Shown here one piece after another: positions 12,630 to 24,403 of a stretch of 64,000 nt of DNA; positions within the stretch are counted from its first letter, which is position 1, and each line of letters opens with the position of its first letter. A program made the position numbers and the translations under genes. The DNA comes from Loxodes magnus (Eukaryota > Ciliophora > Karyorelictea > Loxodida > Loxodidae), in contig CAMPDV010000096.1 in the NCBI GenBank assembly GCA_946699065.1, positions 62,001 to 126,000 on the forward strand, written 5' to 3'. The notes beneath the pieces are model-generated. The model did not search any database. It had not been told where the DNA came from and saw only the letters and a program-made list of their open reading frames with translations.

Positions 12630-13100
12630 TAAATAAATAAATAAATAAACGAGATTATAGAGCATGTAGCACCTCAATCTTGTGCAGCTCTTTAATAAAG
12701 ATTTTTAAAGTTAAAAAAATTCTTACTGAAGTCTTCCATAGTGCTAGTATTCCCTTTTGAATTTGTCTTCTATAGGGCCGCGATCGGAATGCTACCCTAA
12801 TAGGTCTTAGTATTATGCATCTTTCGTCATAATGTTACTTGATGCCTCTTCGATCTTCTCTTCTCTTGGCTGGTTTTTTACTTATGGGGTAGATTTTATA
12901 GAACATTTAAGTGAAAATCAAATTAATAAAAAATTGTAGTATTATTAAAATTAAATATGCTTTAAAATTTTAGATGCTGAATTTTTATTAAAATTTGCTT
13001 AAAATAAAATATAAATTACAAAATGTAGAAATGTATAAAAAAGGAATTAATTTTAATTTTTTTATGTTTATTTTAAAATTTAAATATTTGTAGCGAATAA
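12630..13100 (-). mobile_element. Gag-like element, 3' end with hairpin tail
   Basis: A 5'-truncated copy on the minus strand. Near 12,880-12,900 it shows a weak form of the Y-K-I-Y signature followed by basic residues, and about 180 bp later the hairpin tail with AAAT units (12,630-12,700). This links the tail to the gag-like coding region. Broken. Confidence 0.5.
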
Positions 13101-13113
13101 AAAATTTTTCCTC

Positions 13114-13376
13114 ATAGGTCTATATTACCAAAACTTTTTCCGAAGGAATAAAATATAAAACTTTATTTTATATTTAGACCTATATTTCAAAAATTTTTTA
13201 ATGCTTTTAAAATTTAAGAAAAATTCCTTTTCATCAACAAAACTTTTAAAAGTTTTAATTAACCATATTTTTTATTGAAGGAATAATTCCAAATATGGTT
13301 GCTATTTTTATACAAGAATAAATTAATTTAGAAACTTTGGCCTATAACTGAAGGAAATTAGTTTTACAGTTATGGA
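13114..13376. other. Three successive hairpins, each with GAAGGAA in or near the loop
   Basis: Three inverted repeats follow each other: arms 13,114-13,125 and 13,172-13,183 (11 of 12 paired); arms 13,261-13,270 and 13,291-13,300 (10 of 10 paired); arms 13,342-13,350 and 13,367-13,375 (9 paired with one bulge). Each encloses GAAGGAA (13,142; 13,277; 13,350). No reading frame explains this. It could be a structured RNA, a set of small hairpin elements or a protein-binding array. Confidence 0.55.
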
Positions 13377-13734
13377 TGTGAAAAAACTATTTTAGTTTAA
13401 AATTAAAAATTTAATTAAGAAAATATGGAAATATCATTTTATTTTCCTCCTTATTATTTTAACTACTATTAGGTAAACTTTTTTAAGTTTAAATAAAGTA
13501 TTACTCCCTGGTTAATTTTATTATATATATGCTAAATTGGGAAATAAAATAAATAAGTATGATTTTAAGTTTAATTTATAGAAAATTTTATTTAATTTAT
13601 AATATAGTTTTTTGTATTTTAATTACTTCAAATTTGTTTTAATAATGTCTGATTGCTATTTTTTTTATTGCTTTTGGAACTCTTTTAAATAGAAAGAATT
13701 TTAATTTTTCAAAATTAGATTGATAGATTTCTTA

Positions 13735-14600
13735 GTGAAAAAATGGAAGGATTCAAAAGAGGTTTCTACACCACCTCCAAAAATTGGAGAGGAAACCTGA
13801 ATCCAATCTTGGATAGTCTTCTTACCCTTAACCCTAACCTTTTTCTTAATTCTAACAACCTGAAGAGGAACAGAAACAAGCTCAGAAGACAACACATGAG
13901 ATAACTCCAACCTCAGAAGAGAAGCCTAGAAAGCAGATGAAGTCTGCTCTGCACCAGGAGGTCTCAAAGTTTAATTCTTCTGGTCAGATGAGCATGGGAC
14001 AGCTCATCAAAGTGGTACTAAACCTCCAGGAAGAGGTTAGGAAACTGAGAAAGGACAATGAGAAACTGATGGAAAAACTCAACTTAGTGGAAGGAATAGA
14101 ATCCAGACTTATGTCCTAAGAAAGAGAACTAAGTTCTTTCTGAAACATATCTTAAGACCAGAGTAGCTAATCCTAAAATTAGCTTCAGAAACAATCTGAT
14201 ATGAGTATTAGACTGGAAATACTAGAAAAGAAATTAGATGAACAAAGGGGAGATCCAATGATGATTGAAGAGACCAATAGGAAGACTAAGGTTAAACTCC
14301 AAAAAGTAGTGAAGAAATGTTACTACTGCAATTCGACAGAACACTTATGAAGACGCTGCAAAGAATTCCAAAATTTCAAGACGTAGTACTGGAATAAATA
14401 AAGAACCATACAAGCACAGTAGAGGAAGAAAAAACAAATGTAGTAGAGACAAATAAGAGAAAGATTATACTTAAATGAATAAGGATACATTTACAAGAGA
14501 AAATTTAATTAGAAATAAGGCTAAATCCGGAAATGACAAGAGTAATGGGAGGAGAGAGGAGTAGAGACATCTAAAACTTTATTTTTAACACTGGAGTAAT
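13735..14600 (+). mobile_element. Gag-like element, most intact copy
   Basis: The best-preserved family member. One frame runs through a Pro/Gln-rich start, the motif I-T-P-T-S-E-E-K-P-R-K-Q, a coiled coil (about 13,985-14,250), a canonical CCHC zinc knuckle (14,318-14,359) and the signature Q-G-Y-I-Y-K-R-K (about 14,480-14,505). The coding part looks whole or nearly so. The family N-terminal signature K-R-G-F-Y-T-T is also visible in another frame near 13,757. No hairpin tail is seen directly downstream; instead the decayed NACHT gene follows. Confidence 0.6.
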
Positions 14601-15302
14601 CTGGTGTCCAGCATGAAGAGGTGAAAATCCTCGAAAATTGCTAAACTTAATTTATCCTATTATTAGATCTCTTAGTGATATTAAAACTAGAAATTTAGTA
14701 TCTATGAGGATCTATTAGTTTTAACAAAATAAGTTTCCTAAATTGATTAAATTTTAGTAAGAAAATGGAAAAATTATATCTAATGGGGCTATAAGAATTT
14801 TCATAGCTAGCTTTTAGTATGATTTAAAAGGTGCTGGGTGTGGTGCCAGCTAGGGAGTAATTGATTTTAATTCAAAAATATAAGATAAAAAATCAGAAAG
14901 TTAAGAGTTGAAAAAGATAAATCAGCTATATATTCTTGATACTTCAGAATAAATAAAATTTTAGGAAGGCATTTAAATGATGACTAATGGTCTAGAAGAC
15001 TACAACAAAGTACTTTTATTGCAAAGATACCAAATTATCAAGAATTTATAGCTAGTTAGATTAAATAATCCTTAGGTTTTAATAAACTAGCTCGTTGATA
15101 TTTTGTCAAATAGGAATGCAGAAGGATGACCATAATTACTGAAAATTAACTTAATTAAAAATCTTCCTGAACTTCTAGACATTTTGTGAATTAATCGCAA
15201 AAGATTTAATTTGAGATTTATAAACAAAAATAGCAAAAAGATTCTTAGAATGAAGATATAAGAAGCTATTGATCAAGTCAAAATTGTTTAAATAGGGGGC
15301 CT
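14601..15302. other. Unresolved sequence before the NACHT gene
   Basis: Several short stretches look coding in different frames (for example around 15,120-15,290), but no domain is recognised and no frame is continuous. It may be the damaged N-terminal end of the following pseudogene. Confidence 0.35.
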
Positions 15303-18300
15303 GAGTTAGAAGATATACTAATTCACAGCTAAGAGATACTTAATAATATTCCTGACAATGAAAAAGTAGATATATTCTTACTTTCGGTTAAAATCTTTAA
15401 AGTCGTTAAATTGCTATAAGTTTGCCAGCAGGATTTGGCTCAATATATCCAGAAGCAATTAAAGATTTTGCTGTATGGGGCTTTTAAAAAGTATAAAATA
15501 AAATAAACCTGAAATCCCATGAAGAGTCAAGATGACTAGAGTCTTTAGTATAAATAATGATACAAGAAAACTCTCTTTAGTATTTTGAGCAATTTAAGTC
15601 ACATTTCAGTAGTCAAAAAGTAAAGTTAAGAGCTATTTCCTTAATTAAGCAATTAATTATCAAAATTTAAGATAAAGAAAAAATATAAGAATGCTTAAAT
15701 TTTTTAGCTTAATTATGTGAGGATAGCAACTGAAAAATTAAATCTTTTGCGTTGAAGAACTTGATAGAACTTAGTTATATCGAGAAGGTAGAAGAAGCTC
15801 AATAACTTTGAAAGAGAGTCTTTTAAAAGTTGACAGACAACTTAGAATTAAATCCTAAAGAAAAGTAAATAATCGTAGTACTTCTAACATAAACAGAGGA
15901 AGTTATCAAAAGCATTACAACTATGGAAGAAAATTGACTAGCTCTGACAGGTGTTTCTGAAGATAATTACAAGCACATTATCAAAGTTTTATAAGAATCT
16001 GTAAAAGAAGATTCAAAGTGATACATTCCTTTATAATGTACTTTTAATCCAAATTCAACTGTTAAAATTAAGATTGAATTAGAAATTGATAAGTTCAAAA
16101 ATAATGAAACTTTAAAATCTTTATTACCGCTCGAAGAGTCTGGATCAGGAAAGTCCTTATTTATGAAAATGTATGCCCTAAATTTGCTTGAAAAACTGGA
16201 TAAATATTTGCCTGCTTATGTTCATCTTACTGAGTTTGACGTGTTTAATAATAATATATTTCAAAAGGCATTAAATAAAGAAGGTACCAAAAAAACTGAA
16301 AAAGTAAAATTTAGAAAAATTTTATTACTTTTTGATGCTTATGATGAAACTGGGCAATTTAGACGGTTAAATTGACTAGAATAATTAAAGGTGAGATATC
16401 CTTTGGCAAAATATTATAATAACATGTAGGACCTATTATGCGCTTAAATTCTTAGAGTATAAATGTTGCTTTGCTGTTGAAAATAAGGAGGAAGAAATAA
16501 ATAATCTATGAGTGCTGTTTATAAATCCTTTTGATGATGAATAGAAAAAGCTATATATAGAAAAGATGGTTTAAGATCCTAAGTAAATAAATTGAATTTC
16601 TTATGAATAAGTAAACAACCTAATTAAAAAATTAAAGGAATGGATAAAATTTTGAGTAGTACCTACTTATTCGCTCAATGTATGAAAAAGCCGTAAATCT
16701 TGAAATCTCTAAATATTTATAGAAACGAATCAATTAAGAAAACACATATTTATGAGGAAATAATAAAATTATAGTACTAAAGAGCTAAAGAAAAAATGCA
16801 AAACTTGGAAGAAATATAAAACTTTGAAGCTGATTATAAAGAAATTTCAATAGAAGCAGCTTATTCAGCCTTAAAAAGTGAAAAATAGGAAAAAAAAGGA
16901 TAGAAAAGTTAGAAGATTGACTAGTAAAATGTCTGAAAGGATAAAAGCATTTAGACTTATTCTTTAATTTATATAAAAATGAAGGAGAAATAGATTAATA
17001 TTTGATCACGCTTCTATAGCTGAATTTTATATTGCAAAAGATTTGATTTACACAGTAGGATAAAATCATAATAATTTGGAGAGTTTAAAATAAAGTAGAT
17101 TAAATAAATTAAGTTTCGTAGAGTAGAAAGAAATTATGTAGTTTATATCGGAAAAGAATTAAATATAATTTAGAGAATAGCTACTAGAAATAGTAAAATT
17201 GACTAAAACTTGGTAAGAAGTTAATTAGGCAGCAGCTAATTCTATTTCCTTTTTAAATTATATGAAATTTTAATTTATTGGTCTAGATTTTAGTGAAATT
17301 AGTATTGAAGGAGCAAATCTAAAAAACGCAACTTTTAGTTCTTGTGATTTTAGAAAAGCTAATCTTAGTAAAGTTAATATGAGAAATGTTTTTTTAAGAA
17401 ATAATAATTTTACTGAGACAAGAATGGAAGATTGCTCATTTAGGAGTACTACCAACTATACATGAATAGATAGAAAAAAAATTTACAAGTAATTATCACA
17501 AAAGATAGTAAATAAATCAGATGAGCAAATAAAGATTAGGAAATAAGACTATGAGACATTGAAAAATAGAAAACATTGAAATCTTTAAAACTATAAAAAC
17601 ATGGGTCGGTTAATTTTGTTGCTTTTTCCAAAAGCGTAAGATATATAATCTCTGGAGGTATTAATTCAATAAATATTTGAGATTTAAATAAAGGAATAAA
17701 TATAAATACCTTATAAGGTCATTCAGGTTAAATGTCTTCGATTATAGTAACTTAAGATGAAAAATATATAATTTCAGGAAGTCACGATAAAACTATAATA
17801 ATATGAGATTGAAAAGCAGAAATTAATGAAATAGAAGAACATAAAAATTAAATATCATCTATTGCTTTATCGTTTAATTAAAAGTACCTAATTTCAGGAA
17901 GTTAAGATTGTACGATAAAAATATGAAACGAAGAAACAGGTTAAAATATTAAAACTTTATAAGATAATTAAGGTTTCATATAATCTTTAGCATTAACGAA
18001 AAATGGAAGATATTTAATCTCTGGATACTATAATAAAATCATATAAATATGAAATTTAGAAAAAGGAAAGCTTATAAATACATTAGAAGGACATAATGGA
18101 TGTATAGGTCTATAGTGATCGCCTCGGATGGAAAATATATTATTTCTGGAAGCTATGATTGTACAATTAAAATATGAGAACTAGAAACAAGAAAAAATAT
18201 AAATACGCTGGAAGGACATAAGTAAAAAGTAACTTCAATAGCCTTATCTAAAGATTAAAAATGAATAATTTCTGGTAGTTTAGATTAAACAATAAAAATA

Positions 18301-18490
18301 GGAGAATTAGAAACAGGATCTGTCCTAAAATCTTTGGAAGGAACAAATAGAGGTATAAGTTCTATAGCAATTACCTTTGATGGAAAGTATATAATTTCTG
18401 GAAGCAATGATAAAACTATAAGAATCTGGAATTATGAAACATAAAATATAGTTTATGCATTTACTGGAATTTAAGTTATATAGATTTTAA
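15303..18490 (+). pseudogene. Decayed NACHT-pentapeptide-WD40 (STAND ATPase) gene
   Basis: Order of parts: helical repeats (about 15,303-16,080); a NACHT ATPase with P-loop G-S-G-K-S at about 16,137-16,157 (the first Gly of the usual motif is Glu), Walker B L-L-F-D-A-Y-D-E at 16,325-16,350 and the I-I-I-T-C-R motif near 16,412-16,430; the H-A-S-I-A-E-F-Y segment near 17,010; pentapeptide repeats at 17,275-17,450; then seven WD40 repeats to about 18,470. Such proteins oligomerise on signal sensing and relate to NLR-type receptors. The frame changes at least four times: near 15,500, at 16,385-16,400 just after Walker B, near 17,570 and near 18,110. None of these shows a convincing intron, so I call it a pseudogene; assembly errors are possible but other genes here are clean. 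It is a relative of the gene at 9,306 with a NACHT domain added. Confidence 0.75.
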
Positions 18491-19159
18491 TACTTAATTC
18501 TTCATCAGATTATAGAATTTTATTCTAAGACTAAAAGCAACTTTATTTTTCTATTTTTAGTGAAAAAATTATACTTTTACCGTATTTAACCTCTTTAATA
18601 TTACCAAGGATAGATTTAGAGAGTCATTAATAATTCCTCACTTACCATCAAAGGAAGCAAATTTTAAAATTCTTAAAATTCTCGATTTCTCAATTTCTCA
18701 ATTTAATAGCTGAGTTTGCAAGCGAGATTACTGATTGAGATTAATTTGGAAATTAGTTAACTCTTATAAATTTTACTTTCACATTTATGGTAAAAAGAAA
18801 TTAAGTAATCATTTTACTTTGCATTAGATCCACAATTTTAAAATTGATCAAAGTTGTTTATTGGAACTATAATAACATCATAAGTCCTCTCATAATTTAA
18901 TTACTAGGATCTTTCTTATAATTTCATATACATCTTCATATTATTTCTACCTTTTACTATCTTTCTGCTAAAATATTATAAATGGACATAACATCTTCTT
19001 TTATATCTTAAAAAGAAAGTATCGTACTTCCATTTAAAGAAGTATTACTCTTCTTGTTTCGTTATTGATAAATAGATTAATATCTCTTATGCAAAAATAC
19101 TATAATTTGAATTAAGTTAATTGCTTTATGGCTTTATGGTAGCAATTTTATTATTTTAG
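18491..19159. other. Spacer, possibly remnant of the preceding gene
   Basis: AT-rich sequence whose frames are hydrophobic and open but show no motif. It might be a C-terminal extension of the decayed NACHT gene. Confidence 0.35.
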
Positions 19160-19503
19160 ATATCCATTCTCGTTTTTTAATTTCGACTAAAAAGTTTTTG
19201 GACCGGAAACTCCTTTCCGATTGCACGACCCGACGCTCTCTTTTTTTGGAATTACGGGGATATCCTGTTGTGCTCCAGGCACAGCTGCTAGGGAGCTCCA
19301 TCGCTATGAGCAGCCAGGCTTCAAGCCCCTACCAAGAGCGGATAATCTCAAAGACAGCGTTCCCTTGAGAAAATGACTCTGACTAGGAACTTTCTCAGCA
19401 ACAAAAAAGGAACTTGTTCCTAGCCATAAAACCAGAAAGTATTGTCACGAAGGTCATTCTCAGTTCCCACCATCTTTTCAATTATATATCCATTCTCGTT
19501 TTT
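19160..19503 (+). mobile_element. SINE-like repeat, copy 2, with 18-bp target-site duplication
   Basis: The element occupies about 19,178-19,485 and is flanked by a perfect 18-bp duplication, ATATCCATTCTCGTTTTT, at 19,160-19,177 and 19,486-19,503. It is near-identical to the copies at 4,250 and 27,476, has no conserved frame and is GC-rich against its surroundings. The long duplication points to target-primed reverse transcription by a LINE partner. Confidence 0.85.
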
Positions 19504-19943
19504 ATTTTATTACATTGTATTCAAAATATTTTATCTTTCTATATTCATCAAATATAAATTCAAAGTTAGCTCTATTTTTTAATTTTCTAATTATACTTGT
19601 GAAATTTATTTAAGATTGCTTCTTAAAAAATTTTTCTGAAAGAAAAAGATTACAACTCTTAAATTAAAATCTATTCAGTAAATTTAGCAAGAAATAATTT
19701 ATCCTGATCACAGTATGGTAAAACTCCAAAAAATAAATGAATTAAATCTTCAAATTCTCTAAGCGATCCTTTGAATTCTGGAATTAAGAGATATTCTTGT
19801 AGTAAGAAATAGCACACTTAGAAAAAAGCTGTATATATCTTAAAATAAAATAAAAGTTAGAGAAAACAAAGCAAATTAATCTTCTATGTAATTGTGTGTA
19901 AATTTAACAAATTAAAAGACGAAACTTTTATGACATAAATATA

Positions 19944-21032
19944 ATGAAAGTAGCAATAAACTAAAACGAAAAACATGGAAAATTCATATTGGATAAAAAC
20001 TAGATTGGACAAAAAATATATGAAGATAAAGAAGATTCAAAAGTTAGATATTTTATGCTGGAACAGAATTTCCAGAAAAAAGAAACATATGAGAAGATAC
20101 TAGAAAAAAGTAAAGCGGTTTCTTATAGATATCTGAAATCAATATCATCACTATTAATTATTTTATTATTAATTTATATTAGAAAATTTAAATAAAGAAA
20201 AACAACTATTTATTATATTGCTCTTTTAGTGTATGACTTGTATATTCAATAAAGAATATCAATTAATTAATCAGTTTCATTATAAGAAATTTATTATATA
20301 ATTAATCTATGAGATACAAGATTAAATATAATAGTACTGTAGTCTATAAGATAGAAATAGCAAATAAAGGATAATATTTGCATTAAGAAGTTATTATAAT
20401 TTCATTAGTTCTATATAAATTATAATTTCCTCTTAATAGACAGCAACTAATATAAAAGAGTAAGGGATACAGTTGCTGAAATAATTTTAATATTAAAAAG
20501 GTTGTTTATTTCTATTTTTAGTTCTTAGGGAGTTTTACCTAGTGTTTAACTGAATAAGTAATTTTAAACTTATACATTTTATAAAAGAATTTAAATTAAA
20601 TTTTGGTATTTGGTTTTAATAATTTTTGCCGAAAGATGTTGTAGCAAGTTTAACTCTATTATTAACTTTTAAAATTTCGATTGAATCTTGGATCAAATTA
20701 AACTGAAAACAGAAGTAATTCCTATTCCTTTAGTATATAGTATTTCATCCCTAAAATTTAGAAGCTTTATCCCTGTAGCAAGACATATAAGAAGTTATGC
20801 TTTCTCTTTTCCGCAATTGAGCATCTTTCACTAAGAATCTGGTTCTACTTAAGGATAAACTAGTATAAAAATCGATTTGAAGCAACGATTGAGATCCACT
20901 ATAACTACAGTGAAGTGCACTCCGTAGAACAATTCGCAAAATGGGAAACAGAAATAAATTAAATCCACCAAAAACAAAAAAGTGCATAAAATGGTTTTTA
21001 CAAGTACTTTTGAGTAAATTTAATTTTATTGA
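19944..21032 (+). CDS. Hypothetical protein
   Basis: One open frame of 362 codons from ATG 19,944 to TGA 21,030-21,032, with two internal TGA read as Trp. The first 60 residues are charged and helical. About 70-100 is hydrophobic and could be a membrane segment or a buried helix. The last 110 residues are basic and Ser/Thr/Gln-rich. The central part loosely recalls a cyclin fold in spacing of hydrophobic helices, but I cannot name a family, and AT-rich sequence stays open easily under this code. Neighbours are a SINE copy upstream and a gag-like fragment downstream on the other strand. Confidence 0.5.
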
Positions 21033-21138
21033 TACTTTATTTTTAATCATATAACAATGACATGATTACTCATTCGAAAAATTATTAATTCAGTTACTAA
21101 GGCAATTATAAATTTAAAAATCTTAGTTCTTTTGCATT

Positions 21139-21560
21139 TGATAAATAAATACGATTATAGAATGCGTAACTCCTTGTTGGCGTTTTCAATATTAATTTTT
21201 TTAAGGGCACTTATACTTCATGTTGTTATTCTAACCATACAATAAATCATGCCAATTCTCCAAATGCAGAATCTGCTTATTAAAAATTATTCTTTTATCT
21301 TGAATCAAATGCTCCAGTTTTTTGAATAAGATCCAAATAAGAATTAGTAATTAAGTAATTTGCAGACCCTTCAATCAAACGTTCATACTGCTAGCGAGAA
21401 CCTCTGGTAAGTTAGTCTTGTCTCTTCCAAGATTTTCCATCCTTCTCCTTAGTGTCTTCTATTGTGAGGTTACTTGCATTGCATTATACACTACAACAGA
21501 TTACCTAGTTCTCCTGACCACGGCATATATCCATTTTTTAATACTATTATTTACTGAAAG
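21139..21560 (-). mobile_element. Gag-like element 3' end with hairpin tail
   Basis: The minus strand ends with a diverged copy of the hairpin tail and AAAT units (21,139-21,186). Upstream on that strand (21,300-21,540) is open, basic sequence in the place of the family's C-terminus, but the knuckle is not visible. Broken and 5' truncated. Confidence 0.4.
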
Positions 21561-23237
21561 AAATTAAATAAGAGTTACTTCTTTTTATATAAGTTATAAT
21601 ATTAAGAGAAAAAATAAAATCCTTAATAGATGGATATGATAGTTCTTTAATAATTATACTTTCTAATTTATTTATTTTATTTAATATTAAACTCACTAAG
21701 TTGAGCGAAGTTTTCTTTTAAGTCTTCTTTAATAAAATTTCTTGAAAGATCTGATTAAAATATCTGAATTTCATCAAAATTATGGTTTTTTTAATTAGGA
21801 TATCATTTATTTGGAAAAGATTTAAGAATTAATTGCTTTATAGAATACTTTTTTTAAGACATAAAAGAGTTAATTTATGCAATAATTAGTTATATTTCCT
21901 AAAATTGTTTCAACTTTATATTTCGTGAGTTCGTTATATTCTATGATAAAAGAGGTTGTTAATATCATTAAAAGTTTCGAGATATAAAATAGATAAATTC
22001 AATATTAAAAGGATAAACTAGTCGAGATTGTCCTAAAAAAATTTACTAGATTTTGAATCCGTTTACATAAGTTATGAACGAGTGGAATTTATATAGGTGG
22101 GTTTGGAACCTATCACTTGAACAATTAGCAATGTGCACAGAGTATCAATTAGAATGTCAAATTGGAAGTTGGATAGGGTATTAATTTTATTCCAATTGAA
22201 TATAATTATTAAACGGTTTCCTTAAATCAAAAATATCTATTCAATTAATATTAATAACTTTTCTAATTTATTATCTTTCTCTTAATCAATTATCTTTTTA
22301 TTTCATTATTTAAGTATATTCCTGCCTATTTACAATTTTCATCAAAATGTTAAATAAAAATCTATAGTTTCATTAAAAATGTCTGGATACTCTTATGTCT
22401 ATTCTTCATTTATAAGCTATTATTTTCTAAAAAATGCTTGTTCGCATGAAATTTATAAAGATTAAGTAACTTTTTCTTTAGTTTAATAAACAAAAAGAAT
22501 AGCATTTTAAATATTTAGGATTGCTTTAACTTATTTGTGTAATTAAAAAAAATGCGTCTAGAAAATTAAGCTTAAAACAGTTTTTTAGCCTTTTTTGTTT
22601 TTGTCAGAATCTTCTTGCAAAGATACTTGAAAAAATTCTTCTTCCATTAAGCTTTTCTATTTAGTATTTGATTGATCTTTTATTTTCCAACTTGAATATT
22701 CTAATCTTCTAATATTATCCAAATGTTAACTATCTTTTTGAAATGTTCTAAAATAAAAATCCTAAGAAAATAAATAAAAAATGTGTTGTTATTCATCAAA
22801 ATCTTAGTCACATAAGCAAATAACACTTTTTATGTATTATGTAAAATAAGCTCTCAGTTTATAAATGAAAATGGTTTCCTTAATTAAAAAATAATTTCTA
22901 TCTAGTATATGGTAATTAAGAAAGCATATTTAGGGTTTAATACTCATTTTATTATTCTTTGTAGTAGATTTAACTGAATTCTTTATAGATATTCTTAGAA
23001 TATTTTCCTTTAATTGATTACATTAAAAAAATAGCTTATTAGATTTTTCAGTTTGTTAACGAAATAAAAACAATTTTGCTTTAAAAAATAGTATTAAGAT
23101 AGAGTATTAAATGCTTTATTTTCAGTAAATCTATCATCTTCAGAAAAAATAAGTAAAGTTTGGTATATTTAATCAAAGTCATAAACCTGTAGTATTTCAA
23201 GTACCGATAGCAAAGCGAATTTATTATATATAAAAAA
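21561..23237. other. Long AT-rich spacer
   Basis: Mostly featureless. Two patches look weakly coding: plus strand 22,020-22,260 (a soluble, Gln/Asn-rich frame containing G-G-F-G-T-Y-H-L) and minus strand 22,560-22,760 (Lys-rich helical frame). Neither can be extended to a gene. Confidence 0.35.
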
Positions 23238-23965
23238 ATGGAAAATTTCTTAAAACAAGTCCCTTCTAAATTGGATCCATTCCATTCGTTTTACGATCAA
23301 CAAAATATTATTCAAGAACTCAAAGTTGTGCAATAAGAGAATTTTAAACTTTTAAGAAAAGTATAAGAACTAGAAGGAAAAATCGTATTCCTTATGTCAA
23401 ACTCCTAAATACTAAAAAACGAAAATGTCCAAACGGCAATTTGAGAATTGAACAAATAGAATCCAAATTCAATCAATTAGCGGAATGAATGAAGGCTTAT
23501 TTAAAAAAATTCAACAACAAATGATCCCATGAATGTGGAACCGAATCTATAACCAGGAAAAATTACTATAGTAAAGAATAAAAAGTAATGATGGAACTGC
23601 AAGAAATATGGACATATTTCAAGATAATATTGAAAATATTAATAAAAAAAGAATTAGAAAGCTTTAACCTATGGAAATCCATAAGTAATCTATAATGCAC
23701 TCCAGAAGAACTCGTATATAGAAAAAATGCAAATTGAAAGTGAAATACTGATGAAAATTGCATTTGCACAATAAAGAAGAAATCGATAAATGCTTGGAAT
23801 GGAACTCGATTGAAATTAGATTCCAACGATCAAGAGTGGAGAACGTACTACATCAAGATATGTACTTAAAGAAAAAAGCCCAAAAGAAGACTGGAATCAG
23901 AAAATTCAACAAAACTATTAAACATTTTAAAAGTGATTAACCCAAAGAGGGTGGTATCATTATAA
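23238..23965 (+). mobile_element. Divergent gag-like coding region
   Basis: From ATG 23,238 a frame of about 240 codons encodes a coiled coil (residues about 20-75) followed by a knuckle-like stretch N-C-K-K-Y-G-H-I-S-R-Q near 23,595-23,630 and a basic Gln/Lys-rich C-terminus. The layout is that of the gag-like family but the sequence is far from the other copies and two of the knuckle's Cys positions are not clear. It looks open along its length. It could instead be a host coiled-coil gene. Confidence 0.45.
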
Positions 23966-24403
23966 TTCATTATTATTATTATTATCTCCTAAATTTAAAC
24001 TATTTAGTCTCAAACTATTTCTATAAGTCTAACTAGCATTTAGCAAAAAACTTAACTTTATTATACTTTTTACTAGAATACAATAAATAATAAGCCTAAA
24101 AAAATAGATAAAAAGCAAAATTATTAAAAGTTAGAAATATATAATCTAATATATCAAAACACAAGCAGACTTTTAACTTCACTCCATTTATTTCATGTAT
24201 TTAACTTCGCTGATAGCAATAAAAAAAAGTGAAAATGTTTGTTTTTTAGTTAATTGATTGTAAAATAATTATTTAACTTCAAATTAAAAGGAATTTAATA
24301 CTTTTTATTTAATAAAAGCTTTTCGAAAGCAAAAGATATTCACTTTAGATTATTGGCATGAAATTAAAGAAATTTCATCTTAATTTATATAAAAAGAAAT
24401 CTA

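Noticed and set aside
13821-13840. Telomere-like CTTACCCTTAACCCTAACCT
   Set aside because: Only about two irregular units, inside the Pro/Gln-rich start of a gag-like frame, and not at an end. Interstitial chance or coding sequence is more likely.
19944-21032. Cyclin assignment
   Set aside because: Only loose helix spacing; no conserved cyclin-box residues could be pointed to.
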